Of a DNA stretch of 64,000 bases, positions 1 through 10,262 are shown in pieces. A program made the translations under genes and the position numbers. A model generated the notes under the pieces. The model saw only the letters and a program-made list of their open reading frames with translations, had not been told where the DNA came from and did no database searches. Source of the DNA: Dugong dugon (lineage: Eukaryota > Chordata > Mammalia > Sirenia > Dugongidae); NCBI GenBank assembly GCA_030035585.1, contig CM057463.1:140834736-140898735 (forward strand), read 5' to 3'. Numbering within the stretch: the first letter of the stretch is position 1; each line of letters begins with the position of its first letter.

Positions 1-10
1 GGGAAGAAGC

Positions 11-24
11 TACAGGCTCCTGTA
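11..24. other. Perfect dyad 1 (class A only)
   Basis: TACAGG-CT-CCTGTA has 6-bp arms and a 2-nt spacer. It is present at the same offset in class A copies and broken in B and C, which read TACATGCTCGTGTT. Confidence 0.85.
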
Positions 25-79
25 AAGCATACAAGCTTTAGTCAGCAAAACTGAACCTCTTCTGCTGTCCTCTAGCTGA

Positions 80-96
80 AGGCAGACAATCTGCCT
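80..96. other. Perfect dyad 2 (class A only)
   Basis: AGGCAGA-CAA-TCTGCCT has 7-bp arms and a 3-nt loop. B has two arm mismatches (AGGCACA/TCTACCT). In C the 11-bp deletion removes the left arm entirely. Confidence 0.85.
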
Positions 97-99
97 GTT

Positions 100-114
100 T
101 GGCTTTGAAAGCCA
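100..114. other. Perfect dyad 3 (all classes)
   Basis: TGGCTTT-G-AAAGCCA has 7-bp arms around one base. The equivalents are 786-800 in the first B and 1464-1478 in the first C. It looks invariant in the copies read, although flanking sequence differs between classes. Confidence 0.88.
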
Positions 115-260
115 GTAATACCTTCATTCCCTGGTATGCGAAATTCCCTTGGAAATCCAGGGGATTCAAATACTTGCTAGGCCTGCACTCTCCAGCCTTC
201 TCCCACTCAGGGAACATTGGAGAAAGCAGCTTGTGCTGGGCAGACTCTTTCTTGTAACAA

Positions 261-286
261 AACTGAAAACTTAAGTAGATTCAGTT
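261..286. other. Nested dyad 4 (all classes)
   Basis: Arms AACTGAA (261-267) and TTCAGTT (280-286) enclose the perfect palindrome ACTTAAGT (269-276). The equivalent in the first B is 946-971. Only the Bb subtype breaks an arm, by AAAAGTGAAAAC in place of AAAACTGAAAAC (module 3, near 5736). Confidence 0.85.
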
Positions 287-603
287 AAGCAGCTTGAAGG
301 AGAAGGCTGTCTTTTGCTTTCTCTTTCATATGGTGAATAGGAAACTAAAACTCACTGCTAACAAATGTTTTACTCAGGAGAAGTACGGTTTTGCCTCGTT
401 AGCCTTCCAGAATGGGAGAAACGCGGTTTCTCTTCTCCTTTAGCGATACCGTGTGTAAAGCCCTATTCTCAGCTTCGCAGCACAGAATGCCTCGAGGAAT
501 GCTGGAAAGTCTGAACGGCTTCAACTACTTGAAAGGGAGAAAAGTCATACGCTTTATCCACGTAGACAATGCACAGGCAACTTTCTTAGGCATGTAACCC
601 AGA

Positions 604-613
604 GGGACTTTCC
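604..613 (+). promoter_or_regulatory. Consensus kappaB-type decamer (one per monomer)
   Basis: GGGACTTTCC fits the GGGRNNYYCC kappaB consensus exactly. It lies in the conserved 3' part of each class: 604-613 in A, 1293-1302 in B and 1976-1985 in C. It was present in every copy I checked, so about 93 sites in the window. Whether any factor binds is unknown; a short motif can occur once per monomer by chance and then be multiplied. Confidence 0.45.
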
Positions 614-686
614 AACACAGAAAGTGAATCGTGCTCCGTTCCTCCCCAGACTGAGAGCAACAAGCTCTTGCTTTCTCTTTCAGGCA

Positions 687-1375
687 GGGAAGAAGCTACA
701 TGCTCGTGTTAGGCACACAAGCTATAGTCAGCAAATCTGAACCTCTTCTATTGTCCTCTAGCTGAAGGCACACAATCTACCTGTCTGGCTTTGAAAGCCA
801 ACAGTACCATCATTCCCTGGCATGCAAACTTCCCTTAGAAACCCAGGGGATACAAATACTTGCTGGGCCTGCACCGTCCAGCCTTCTCCCACTCAGAGAA
901 CATTGGAGAAAGCAGCTTTGCTGGGCGGACTCTTTCCTCTAAGAAAACTGAAAACTTAAGTAGATTCAGTTAAGCAGCTTGAAGGAGAACGCTGTATTTT
1001 CCTATGTCTTTCATGTGGTGAATGGGGAACTTACAATTGCTGCTAACAAAATTTCTACTCAGCACAACTACGGTTTTGCCTCCTTCGCGTTCCAGAATGG
1101 GATAAACGCGGTTTCTCTTCTCCTTTAGCGATACCGTGTGTAAAGCCCTATTCTCAGCTTCGCAGCACAGAATGCCTCGAGGAATGCATGCTGGAAAGTC
1201 TGAACGGCTTCAACTACTTGAAAGGGAGAAAAGTCATACGCTTTATCCAGGTAGGCAATGCACAGGCAACTTTCTTAGGCATGTAACACAGAGGGACTTT
1301 CCAACACAGAAAGTGAATCGTGCTCCGTTCCTCCCCAGACTGAGAGCAACAAGCTCTTGCTTTCTCTTTCAGGCA
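687..1375 (+). repeat. Class B monomer (reference copy, subtype B1, 689 bp)
   Basis: B is the commonest class. Markers are CTACATGCTCGTGTTAGG at the start, GGGATAAACG near offset 415, and GAATGCATGCTGG near offset 510. Subtypes used below: B1 has TTGGAGAAAG, GAAGGAGAACG, CAGGTAGGC and AACACAG. B2 has TTGGAGAAAG, GAAGGGGAACG, CAGGTAGAC and AACCCAG. B3 has TTGGCGAAAG, GAAGGAGAACG, CAGGTAGGC and AACACAG. Ba has TTGGCG, CAAAGTTTC, CAGCCCAAC, CCTCAAGG and CACGTAGAC. Bb has AAAAGTGAAAAC, CAGCCCAAC and CACGTAGAC. Bc has AAATCGGAACC, CAGGAGATAC, GAAGGGGAACG and CAGGTAGAC. Confidence 0.95.
1129..1250 (+). other. Exon-like interval between splice-type signals
   Basis: A pyrimidine tract ending TCTTCTCCTTTAG (AG at 1127-1128) precedes this interval, and CAG followed by GTAGGC ends it. 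A second acceptor-like CTTTCTCTTTCAG ends at 1372. The pattern repeats in each monomer. A copies in ABC modules have CACGTAG, which weakens the donor. There is no evidence of transcription from sequence alone. Confidence 0.2.
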
Positions 1376-2048
1376 GGGAAGAAGCTACATGCTCGTGTTA
1401 GGCACACAAGCTTTAGTCAGCAAATCGGAACCTCTTCTATTGTCCTCTAGCTGTCTACCTGTCTGGCTTTGAAAGCCAACAGTACCTTCATTCACTGGTA
1501 CGCAAACTTCCCTTAGAAACCCAGAGGTTACAAATACTTGCTGGGCCTGCACTCTCCAGCCTTCTCCCACTCAGAGAACATTGGCGAAAGCAGCTTTGCT
1601 GGGCGGACTCTTTCCTCTAAGAAAACTGAAAACTTAAGTAGATTCAGTTAAGCAGCTTGAAGGAGAACCTTGTATTTTCCTATGTCTTTCATGTGGTGAA
1701 TGGGGAACTTAGAATTGCTGCTAACAAAGTTTCTACTCAGCACAACTACGGTTTTGCCTTCTTCGCGTTCCAGAATGGGAGAAACGCGGTTTCCTTCTCC
1801 TTTAGCGGTACCGTCTGTAAAGCCCTAATCTCAGCTTCGCAGCACAGAATGCCTCCCGGATTGATGGAAAGTCTGAACGGCTTCAACTACTTGAAAGGGA
1901 GAAAAGTCATACGCTTTATTCAGGTAGACAATGCACAGGCAACTTTCTTAGGCATGTAACCCAGAGGGACTTTCCAACACAGAAAGTGAATCGTGCTCCG
2001 TTCCTCCCCAGACTGAGAGCAACAAGCTCTTGCTTTCTCTTTCAGGCA
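1376..2048 (+). repeat. Class C monomer (reference copy, 673 bp)
   Basis: C is closer to B than A is, but it carries three deletions relative to B that account exactly for its length: 11 bp (AAGGCACACAA after TCTAGCTG), 1 bp in GGTTTCCTTCTCC, and the 4-bp CATG. Other markers are AAATCGGAACC, TTCACTGGTACGC, CCAGAGGTTAC, GAACCTTGT, AGCGGTACCGTCTG (GGTACC at 1807-1812), CCTCCCGGATTGATGG and TTTATTCAGG. C is the last monomer of every module, so GGTACC occurs once per module. Confidence 0.95.
1854..1870 (-). other. CENP-B-box-like core in class C (8 of 9)
   Basis: Read on the minus strand, the 17 bases fit N-TTCG-NNNN-A-NN-CGGG-N except that TTCG is TTCC. Eight of nine core positions match at the correct spacing. 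It occurs in every C, hence once per module. The aligned A and B sites do not match. The missing base is in the CpG half important for CENP-B binding, so binding is doubtful. Confidence 0.3.
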
Positions 2049-4099
2049 GGGAAGAAGCTACATGCTCGTGTTAGGCACACAAGCTATAGTCAGCAAATCT
2101 GAACCTCTTCTATTGTCCTCTAGCTGAAGGCACACAATCTACCTGTCTGGCTTTGAAAGCCAACAGTACCATCATTCCCTGGCATGCAAACTTCCCTTAG
2201 AAACCCAGGGGATACAAATACTTGCTGGGCCTGCACCGTCCAGCCTTCTCCCACTCAGAGAACATTGGAGAAAGCAGCTTTGCTGGGCGGACTCTTTCCT
2301 CTAAGAAAACTGAAAACTTAAGTAGATTCAGTTAAGCAGCTTGAAGGGGAACGCTGTATTTTCCTATGTCTTTCATGTGGTGAATGGGGAACTTACAATT
2401 GCTGCTAACAAAATTTCTACTCAGCACAACTACGGTTTTGCCTCCTTCGCGTTCCAGAATGGGATAAACGCGGTTTCTCTTCTCCTTTAGCGATACCGTG
2501 TGTAAAGCCCTATTCTCAGCTTCGCAGCACAGAATGCCTCGAGGAATGCATGCTGGAAAGTCTGAACGGCTTCAACTACTTGAAAGGGAGAAAAGTCATA
2601 CGCTTTATCCAGGTAGACAATGCACAGGCAACTTTCTTAGGCATGTAACCCAGAGGGACTTTCCAACACAGAAAGTGAATCGTGCTCCGTTCCTCCCCAG
2701 ACTGAGAGCAACAAGCTCTTGCTTTCTCTTTCAGGCAGGGAAGAAGCTACATGCTCGTGTTAGGCACACAAGCTATAGTCAGCAAATCTGAACCTCTTCT
2801 ATTGTCCTCTAGCTGAAGGCACACAATCTACCTGTCTGGCTTTGAAAGCCAACAGTACCATCATTCCCTGGCATGCAAACTTCCCTTAGAAACCCAGGGG
2901 ATACAAATACTTGCTGGGCCTGCACCGTCCAGCCTTCTCCCACTCAGAGAACATTGGCGAAAGCAGCTTTGCTGGGCGGACTCTTTCCTCTAAGAAAACT
3001 GAAAACTTAAGTAGATTCAGTTAAGCAGCTTGAAGGAGAACGCTGTATTTTCCTATGTCTTTCATGTGGTGAATGGGGAACTTACAATTGCTGCTAACAA
3101 AATTTCTACTCAGCACAACTACGGTTTTGCCTCCTTCGCGTTCCAGAATGGGATAAACGCGGTTTCTCTTCTCCTTTAGCGATACCGTGTGTAAAGCCCT
3201 ATTCTCAGCTTCGCAGCACAGAATGCCTCGAGGAATGCATGCTGGAAAGTCTGAACGGCTTCAACTACTTGAAAGGGAGAAAAGTCATACGCTTTATCCA
3301 GGTAGGCAATGCACAGGCAACTTTCTTAGGCATGTAACACAGAGGGACTTTCCAACACAGAAAGTGAATCGTGCTCCGTTCCTCCCCAGACTGAGAGCAA
3401 CAAGCTCTTGCTTTCTCTTTCAGGCAGGGAAGAAGCTACATGCTCGTGTTAGGCACACAAGCTTTAGTCAGCAAATCGGAACCTCTTCTATTGTCCTCTA
3501 GCTGTCTACCTGTCTGGCTTTGAAAGCCAACAGTACCTTCATTCACTGGTACGCAAACTTCCCTTAGAAACCCAGAGGTTACAAATACTTGCTGGGCCTG
3601 CACTCTCCAGCCTTCTCCCACTCAGAGAACATTGGCGAAAGCAGCTTTGCTGGGCGGACTCTTTCCTCTAAGAAAACTGAAAACTTAAGTAGATTCAGTT
3701 AAGCAGCTTGAAGGAGAACCTTGTATTTTCCTATGTCTTTCATGTGGTGAATGGGGAACTTAGAATTGCTGCTAACAAAGTTTCTACTCAGCACAACTAC
3801 GGTTTTGCCTTCTTCGCGTTCCAGAATGGGAGAAACGCGGTTTCCTTCTCCTTTAGCGGTACCGTCTGTAAAGCCCTAATCTCAGCTTCGCAGCACAGAA
3901 TGCCTCCCGGATTGATGGAAAGTCTGAACGGCTTCAACTACTTGAAAGGGAGAAAAGTCATACGCTTTATTCAGGTAGACAATGCACAGGCAACTTTCTT
4001 AGGCATGTAACCCAGAGGGACTTTCCAACACAGAAAGTGAATCGTGCTCCGTTCCTCCCCAGACTGAGAGCAACAAGCTCTTGCTTTCTCTTTCAGGCA
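2049..4099 (+). repeat. Module 2: BBC
   Basis: Monomers start at 2049 (B2), 2738 (B3) and 3427 (C). The first B joins a B1-like 5' part (A at 2269 in TTGGAGAAAG) to a Bc-like 3' part (G at 2348 in GAAGGGGAAC), so an exchange lies between those two bases. Confidence 0.95.
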
Positions 4100-7000
4100 G
4101 GGAAGAAGCTACAGGCTCCTGTAAAGCATACAAGCTTTAGTCAGCAAAACTGAACCTCTTCTGCTGTCCTCTAGCTGAAGGCAGACAATCTGCCTGTTTG
4201 GCTTTGAAAGCCAGTAATACCTTCATTCCCTGGTATGCGAAATTCCCTTGGAAATCCAGGGGATTCAAATACTTGCTAGGCCTGCACTCTCCAGCCTTCT
4301 CCCACTCAGGGAACATTGGAGAAAGCAGCTTGTGCTGGGCAGACTCTTTCTTGTAACAAAACTGAAAACTTAAGTAGATTCAGTTAAGCAGCTTGAAGGA
4401 GAAGGCTGTCTTTTGCTTTCTCTTTCATATGGTGAATAGGAAACTAAAACTCACTGCTAACAAATGTTTTACTCAGGAGAAGTACGGTTTTGCCTCGTTA
4501 GCCTTCCAGAATGGGAGAAACGCGGTTTCTCTTCTCCTTTAGCGATACCGTGTGTAAAGCCCTATTCTCAGCTTCGCAGCACAGAATGCCTCGAGGAATG
4601 CTGGAAAGTCTGAACGGCTTCAACTACTTGAAAGGGAGAAAAGTCATACGCTTTATCCAGGTAGACAATGCACAGGCAACTTTCTTAGGCATGTAACCCA
4701 GAGGGACTTTCCAACACAGAAAGTGAATCGTGCTCCGTTCCTCCCCAGACTGAGAGCAACAAGCTCTTGCTTTCTCTTTCAGGCAGGGAAGAAGCTACAT
4801 GCTCGTGTTAGGCACACAAGCTATAGTCAGCAAATCTGAACCTCTTCTATTGTCCTCTAGCTGAAGGCACACAATCTACCTGTCTGGCTTTGAAAGCCAA
4901 CAGTACCATCATTCCCTGGCATGCAAACTTCCCTTAGAAACCCAGGGGATACAAATACTTGCTGGGCCTGCACCGTCCAGCCTTCTCCCACTCAGAGAAC
5001 ATTGGCGAAAGCAGCTTTGCTGGGCGGACTCTTTCCTCTAAGAAAACTGAAAACTTAAGTAGATTCAGTTAAGCAGCTTGAAGGAGAACGCTGTATTTTC
5101 CTATGTCTTTCATGTGGTGAATGGGGAACTTACAATTGCTGCTAACAAAGTTTCTACTCAGCCCAACTACGGTTTTGCCTCCTTCGCGTTCCAGAATGGG
5201 ATAAACGCGGTTTCTCTTCTCCTTTAGCGATACCGTGTGTAAAGCCCTATTCTCAGCTTCGCAGCACAGAATGCCTCAAGGAATGCATGCTGGAAAGTCT
5301 GAACGGCTTCAACTACTTGAAAGGGAGAAAAGTCATACGCTTTATCCACGTAGACAATGCACAGGCAACTTTCTTAGGCATGTAACACAGAGGGACTTTC
5401 CAACACAGAAAGTGAATCGTGCTCCGTTCCTCCCCAGACTGAGAGCAACAAGCTCTTGCTTTCTCTTTCAGGCAGGGAAGAAGCTACATGCTCGTGTTAG
5501 GCACACAAGCTATAGTCAGCAAATCTGAACCTCTTCTATTGTCCTCTAGCTGAAGGCACACAATCTACCTGTCTGGCTTTGAAAGCCAACAGTACCATCA
5601 TTCCCTGGCATGCAAACTTCCCTTAGAAACCCAGGGGATACAAATACTTGCTGGGCCTGCACCGTCCAGCCTTCTCCCACTCAGAGAACATTGGCGAAAG
5701 CAGCTTTGCTGGGCGGACTCTTTCCTCTAAGAAAAGTGAAAACTTAAGTAGATTCAGTTAAGCAGCTTGAAGGAGAACGCTGTATTTTCCTATGTCTTTC
5801 ATGTGGTGAATGGGGAACTTACAATTGCTGCTAACAAAATTTCTACTCAGCCCAACTACGGTTTTGCCTCCTTCGCGTTCCAGAATGGGATAAACGCGGT
5901 TTCTCTTCTCCTTTAGCGATACCGTGTGTAAAGCCCTATTCTCAGCTTCGCAGCACAGAATGCCTCGAGGAATGCATGCTGGAAAGTCTGAACGGCTTCA
6001 ACTACTTGAAAGGGAGAAAAGTCATACGCTTTATCCACGTAGACAATGCACAGGCAACTTTCTTAGGCATGTAACACAGAGGGACTTTCCAACACAGAAA
6101 GTGAATCGTGCTCCGTTCCTCCCCAGACTGAGAGCAACAAGCTCTTGCTTTCTCTTTCAGGCAGGGAAGAAGCTACATGCTCGTGTTAGGCACACAAGCT
6201 ATAGTCAGCAAATCGGAACCTCTTCTATTGTCCTCTAGCTGAAGGCACACAATCTACCTGTCTGGCTTTGAAAGCCAACAGTACCATCATTCCCTGGCAT
6301 GCAAACTTCCCTTAGAAACCCAGGAGATACAAATACTTGCTGGGCCTGCACCGTCCAGCCTTCTCCCACTCAGAGAACATTGGCGAAAGCAGCTTTGCTG
6401 GGCGGACTCTTTCCTCTAAGAAAACTGAAAACTTAAGTAGATTCAGTTAAGCAGCTTGAAGGGGAACGCTGTATTTTCCTATGTCTTTCATGTGGTGAAT
6501 GGGGAACTTACAATTGCTGCTAACAAAATTTCTACTCAGCACAACTACGGTTTTGCCTCCTTCGCGTTCCAGAATGGGATAAACGCGGTTTCTCTTCTCC
6601 TTTAGCGATACCGTGTGTAAAGCCCTATTCTCAGCTTCGCAGCACAGAATGCCTCGAGGAATGCATGCTGGAAAGTCTGAACGGCTTCAACTACTTGAAA
6701 GGGAGAAAAGTCATACGCTTTATCCAGGTAGACAATGCACAGGCAACTTTCTTAGGCATGTAACCCAGAGGGACTTTCCAACACAGAAAGTGAATCGTGC
6801 TCCGTTCCTCCCCAGACTGAGAGCAACAAGCTCTTGCTTTCTCTTTCAGGCAGGGAAGAAGCTACATGCTCGTGTTAGGCACACAAGCTATAGTCAGCAA
6901 ATCTGAACCTCTTCTATTGTCCTCTAGCTGAAGGCACACAATCTACCTGTCTGGCTTTGAAAGCCAACAGTACCATCATTTCCTGGCATGCAAACTTCCC

Positions 7001-8214
7001 TTAGAAACCCAGGGGATACAAATACTTGCTGGGCCTGCACCGTCCAGCCTTCTCCCACTCAGAGAACATTGGCGAAAGCAGCTTTGCTGGGCGGACTCTT
7101 TCCTCTAAGAAAACTGAAAACTTAAGTAGATTCAGTTAAGCAGCTTGAAGGAGAACGCTGTATTTTCCTATGTCTTTCATGTGGTGAATGGGGAACTTAC
7201 AATTGCTGCTAACAAAATTTCTACTCAGCACAACTACGGTTTTGCCTCCTTCGCGTTCCAGAATGGGATAAACGCGGTTTCTCTTCTCCTTTAGCGATAC
7301 CGCGTGTAAAGCCCTATTCTCAGCTTCGCAGCACAGAATGCCTCGAGGAATGCATGCTGGAAAGTCTGAACGGCTTCAACTACTTGAAAGGGAGAAAAGT
7401 CATACGCTTTATCCAGGTAGGCAATGCACAGGCAACTTTCTTAGGCATGTAACACAGAGGGACTTTCCAACACAGAAAGTGAATCGTGCTCCGTTCCTCC
7501 CCAGACTGAGAGCAACAAGCTCTTGCTTTCTCTTTCAGGCAGGGAAGAAGCTACATGCTCGTGTTAGGCACACAAGCTTTAGTCAGCAAATCGGAACCTC
7601 TTCTATTGTCCTCTAGCTGTCTACCTGTCTGGCTTTGAAAGCCAACAGTACCTTCATTCACTGGTACGCAAACTTCCCTTAGAAACCCAGAGGTTACAAA
7701 TACTTGCTGGGCCTGCACTCTCCAGCCTTCTCCCACTCAGAGAACATTGGCGAAAGCAGCTTTGCTGGGCGGACTCTTTCCTCTAAGAAAACTGAAAACT
7801 TAAGTAGATTCAGTTAAGCAGCTTGAAGGAGAACCTTGTATTTTCCTATGTCTTTCATGTGGTGAATGGGGAACTTAGAATTGCTGCTAACAAAGTTTCT
7901 ACTCAGCACAACTACGGTTTTGCCTTCTTCGCGTTCCAGAATGGGAGAAACGCGGTTTCCTTCTCCTTTAGCGGTACCGTCTGTAAAGCCCTAATCTCAG
8001 CTTCGCAGCACAGAATGCCTCCCGGATTGATGGAAAGTCTGAACGGCTTCAACTACTTGAAAGGGAGAAAAGTCATACGCTTTATTCAGGTAGACAATGC
8101 ACAGGCAACTTTCTTAGGCATGTAACCCAGAGGGACTTTCCAACACAGAAAGTGAATCGTGCTCCGTTCCTCCCCAGACTGAGAGCAACAAGCTCTTGCT
8201 TTCTCTTTCAGGCA
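4100..8214 (+). repeat. Module 3: ABBBBC
   Basis: Monomers start at 4100 (A, CAGGTAGAC subtype), 4786 (Ba), 5475 (Bb), 6164 (Bc), 6853 (B3) and 7542 (C). The four B copies are mutually distinguishable and keep the same order in all five ABBBBC modules. Two changes stand out: C at 7303 (CCGCGTG), shared with modules 8 and 11, and a private T at 6981. Confidence 0.95.
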
Positions 8215-10262
8215 GGGAAGAAGCTACAGGCTCCTGTAAAGCATACAAGCTTTAGTCAGCAAAACTGAACCTCTTCTGCTGTCCTCTAGCTGAAGGCAGA
8301 CAATCTGCCTGTTTGGCTTTGAAAGCCAGTAATACCTTCATTCCCTGGTATGCGAAATTCCCTTGGAAATCCAGGGGATTCAAATACTTGCTAGGCCTGC
8401 ACTCTCCAGCCTTCTCCCACTCAGGGAACATTGGAGAAAGCAGCTTGTGCTGGGCAGACTCTTTCTTGTAACAAAACTGAAAACTTAAGTAGATTCAGTT
8501 AAGCAGCTTGAAGGAGAAGGCTGTCTTTTGCTTTCTCTTTCATATGGTGAATAGGAAACTAAAACTCACTGCTAACAAATGTTTTACTCAGGAGAAGTAC
8601 GGTTTTGCCTCGTTAGCCTTCCAGAATGGGAGAAACGCGGTTTCTCTTCTCCTTTAGCGATACCGTGTGTAAAGCCCTATTCTCAGCTTCGCAGCACAGA
8701 ATGCCTCGAGGAATGCTGGAAAGTCTGAACGGCTTCAACTACTTGAAAGGGAGAAAAGTCATACGCTTTATCCACGTAGACAATGCACAGGCAACTTTCT
8801 TAGGCATGTAACCCAGAGGGACTTTCCAACACAGAAAGTGAATCGTGCTCCGTTCCTCCCCAGACTGAGAGCAACAAGCTCTTGCTTTCTCTTTCAGGCA
8901 GGGAAGAAGCTACATGCTCGTGTTAGGCACACAAGCTATAGTCAGCAAATCTGAACCTCTTCTATTGTCCTCTAGCTGAAGGCACACAATCTACCTGTCT
9001 GGCTTTGAAAGCCAACAGTACCATCATTCCCTGGCATGCAAACTTCCCTTAGAAACCCAGGGGATACAAATACTTGCTGGGCCTGCACCGTCCAGCCTTC
9101 TCCCACTCAGAGAACATTGGAGAAAGCAGCTTTGCTGGGCGGACACTTTCCTCTAAGAAAACTGAAAACTTAAGTAGATTCAGTTAAGCAGCTTGAAGGA
9201 GAACGCTGTATTTTCCTATGTCTTTCATGTGGTGAATGGGGAACTTACAATTGCTGCTAACAAAATTTCTACTCAGCACAACTACGGTTTTGCCTCCTTC
9301 GCGTTCCAGAATGGGATAAACGCGGTTTCTCTTCTCCTTTAGCGATACCGTGTGTAAAGCCCTATTCTCAGCTTCGCAGCACAGAATGCCTCGAGGAATG
9401 CATGCTGGAAAGTCTGAACGGCTTCAACTACTTGAAAGGGAGAAAAGTCATACGCTTTATCCAGGTAGGCAATGCACAGGCAACTTTCTTAGGCATGTAA
9501 CACAGAGGGACTTTCCAACACAGAAAGTGAATCGTGCTCCGTTCCTCCCCAGACTGAGAGCAACAAGCTCTTGCTTTCTCTTTCAGGCAGGGAAGAAGCT
9601 ACATGCTCGTGTTAGGCACACAAGCTTTAGTCAGCAAATCGGAACCTCTTCTATTGTCCTCTAGCTGTCTACCTGTCTGGCTTTGAAAGCCAACAGTACC
9701 TTCATTCACTGGTACGCAAACTTCCCTTAGAAACCCAGAGGTTACAAATACTTGCTGGGCCTGCACTCTCCAGCCTTCTCCCACTCAGAGAACATTGGCG
9801 AAAGCAGCTTTGCTGGGCGGACTCTTTCCTCTAAGAAAACTGAAAACTTAAGTAGATTCAGTTAAGCAGCTTGAAGGAGAACCTTGTATTTTCCTATGTC
9901 TTTCATGTGGTGAATGGGGAACTTAGAATTGCTGCTAACAAAGTTTCTACTCAGCACAACTACGGTTTTGCCTTCTTCGCGTTCCAGAATGGGAGAAACG
10001 CGGTTTCCTTCTCCTTTAGCGGTACCGTCTGTAAAGCCCTAATCTCAGCTTCGCAGCACAGAATGCCTCCCGGATTGATGGAAAGTCTGAACGGCTTCAA
10101 CTACTTGAAAGGGAGAAAAGTCATACGCTTTATTCAGGTAGACAATGCACAGGCAACTTTCTTAGGCATGTAACCCAGAGGGACTTTCCAACACAGAAAG
10201 TGAATCGTGCTCCGTTCCTCCCCAGACTGAGAGCAACAAGCTCTTGCTTTCTCTTTCAGGCA
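8215..10262 (+). repeat. Module 4: ABC
   Basis: Monomers start at 8215 (A), 8901 (B1) and 9590 (C). The B carries a rare A at 9145 (GGACACTTTCC). It recurs only at 27605, exactly 18,460 bp downstream. Confidence 0.95.

Larger units (their letters stand above)
1..686 (+). repeat. Class A monomer (reference copy, 686 bp)
   Basis: A is the most diverged class. Relative to B it has about 50 differences by eye in its first ~410 bp, but only a handful in the last ~275 bp. Markers are GCTACAGGCTCCTGTAAAGC at the start, CATATG at 327-332, and absence of the 4-bp CATG found in B near offset 510. One extra T lies in the GCTTGTGCTGGG stretch. Two subtypes exist: CCACGTAGAC near offset 556 (in ABC and ABBC modules) and CCAGGTAGAC (in ABBBBC modules and in the ABC at 14362). 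A always follows C and is always followed by B. Confidence 0.95.
1..2048 (+). repeat. Module 1: ABC
   Basis: Monomers start at 1 (A, CACGTAGAC subtype), 687 (B1) and 1376 (C). It is the standard 2048-bp module. Confidence 0.95.

Noticed and set aside
1136-1450. Recurrent 92-104-codon frames in B that run into the next monomer
   Set aside because: They start at GTG or an internal ATG and cross a monomer boundary. Class differences include 1-, 4- and 11-bp indels. The product resembles no family I know. They recur only because the DNA repeats.
1385-1570. 61-codon minus-strand frame in every C
   Set aside because: A chance frame that exists only because of the 11-bp deletion in C; absent from A and B.
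1657-1959. 100-codon frame in every C, and 61-codon frame in every A
   Set aside because: Same reasoning: identical because the satellite is identical, with no conserved frame between A, B and C and no promoter or known domain.
3693-3712. CENP-B-like site around TTGGCGAAAGC in B and C
   Set aside because: It has a CGAA half only; the required T and CCCG positions do not match.
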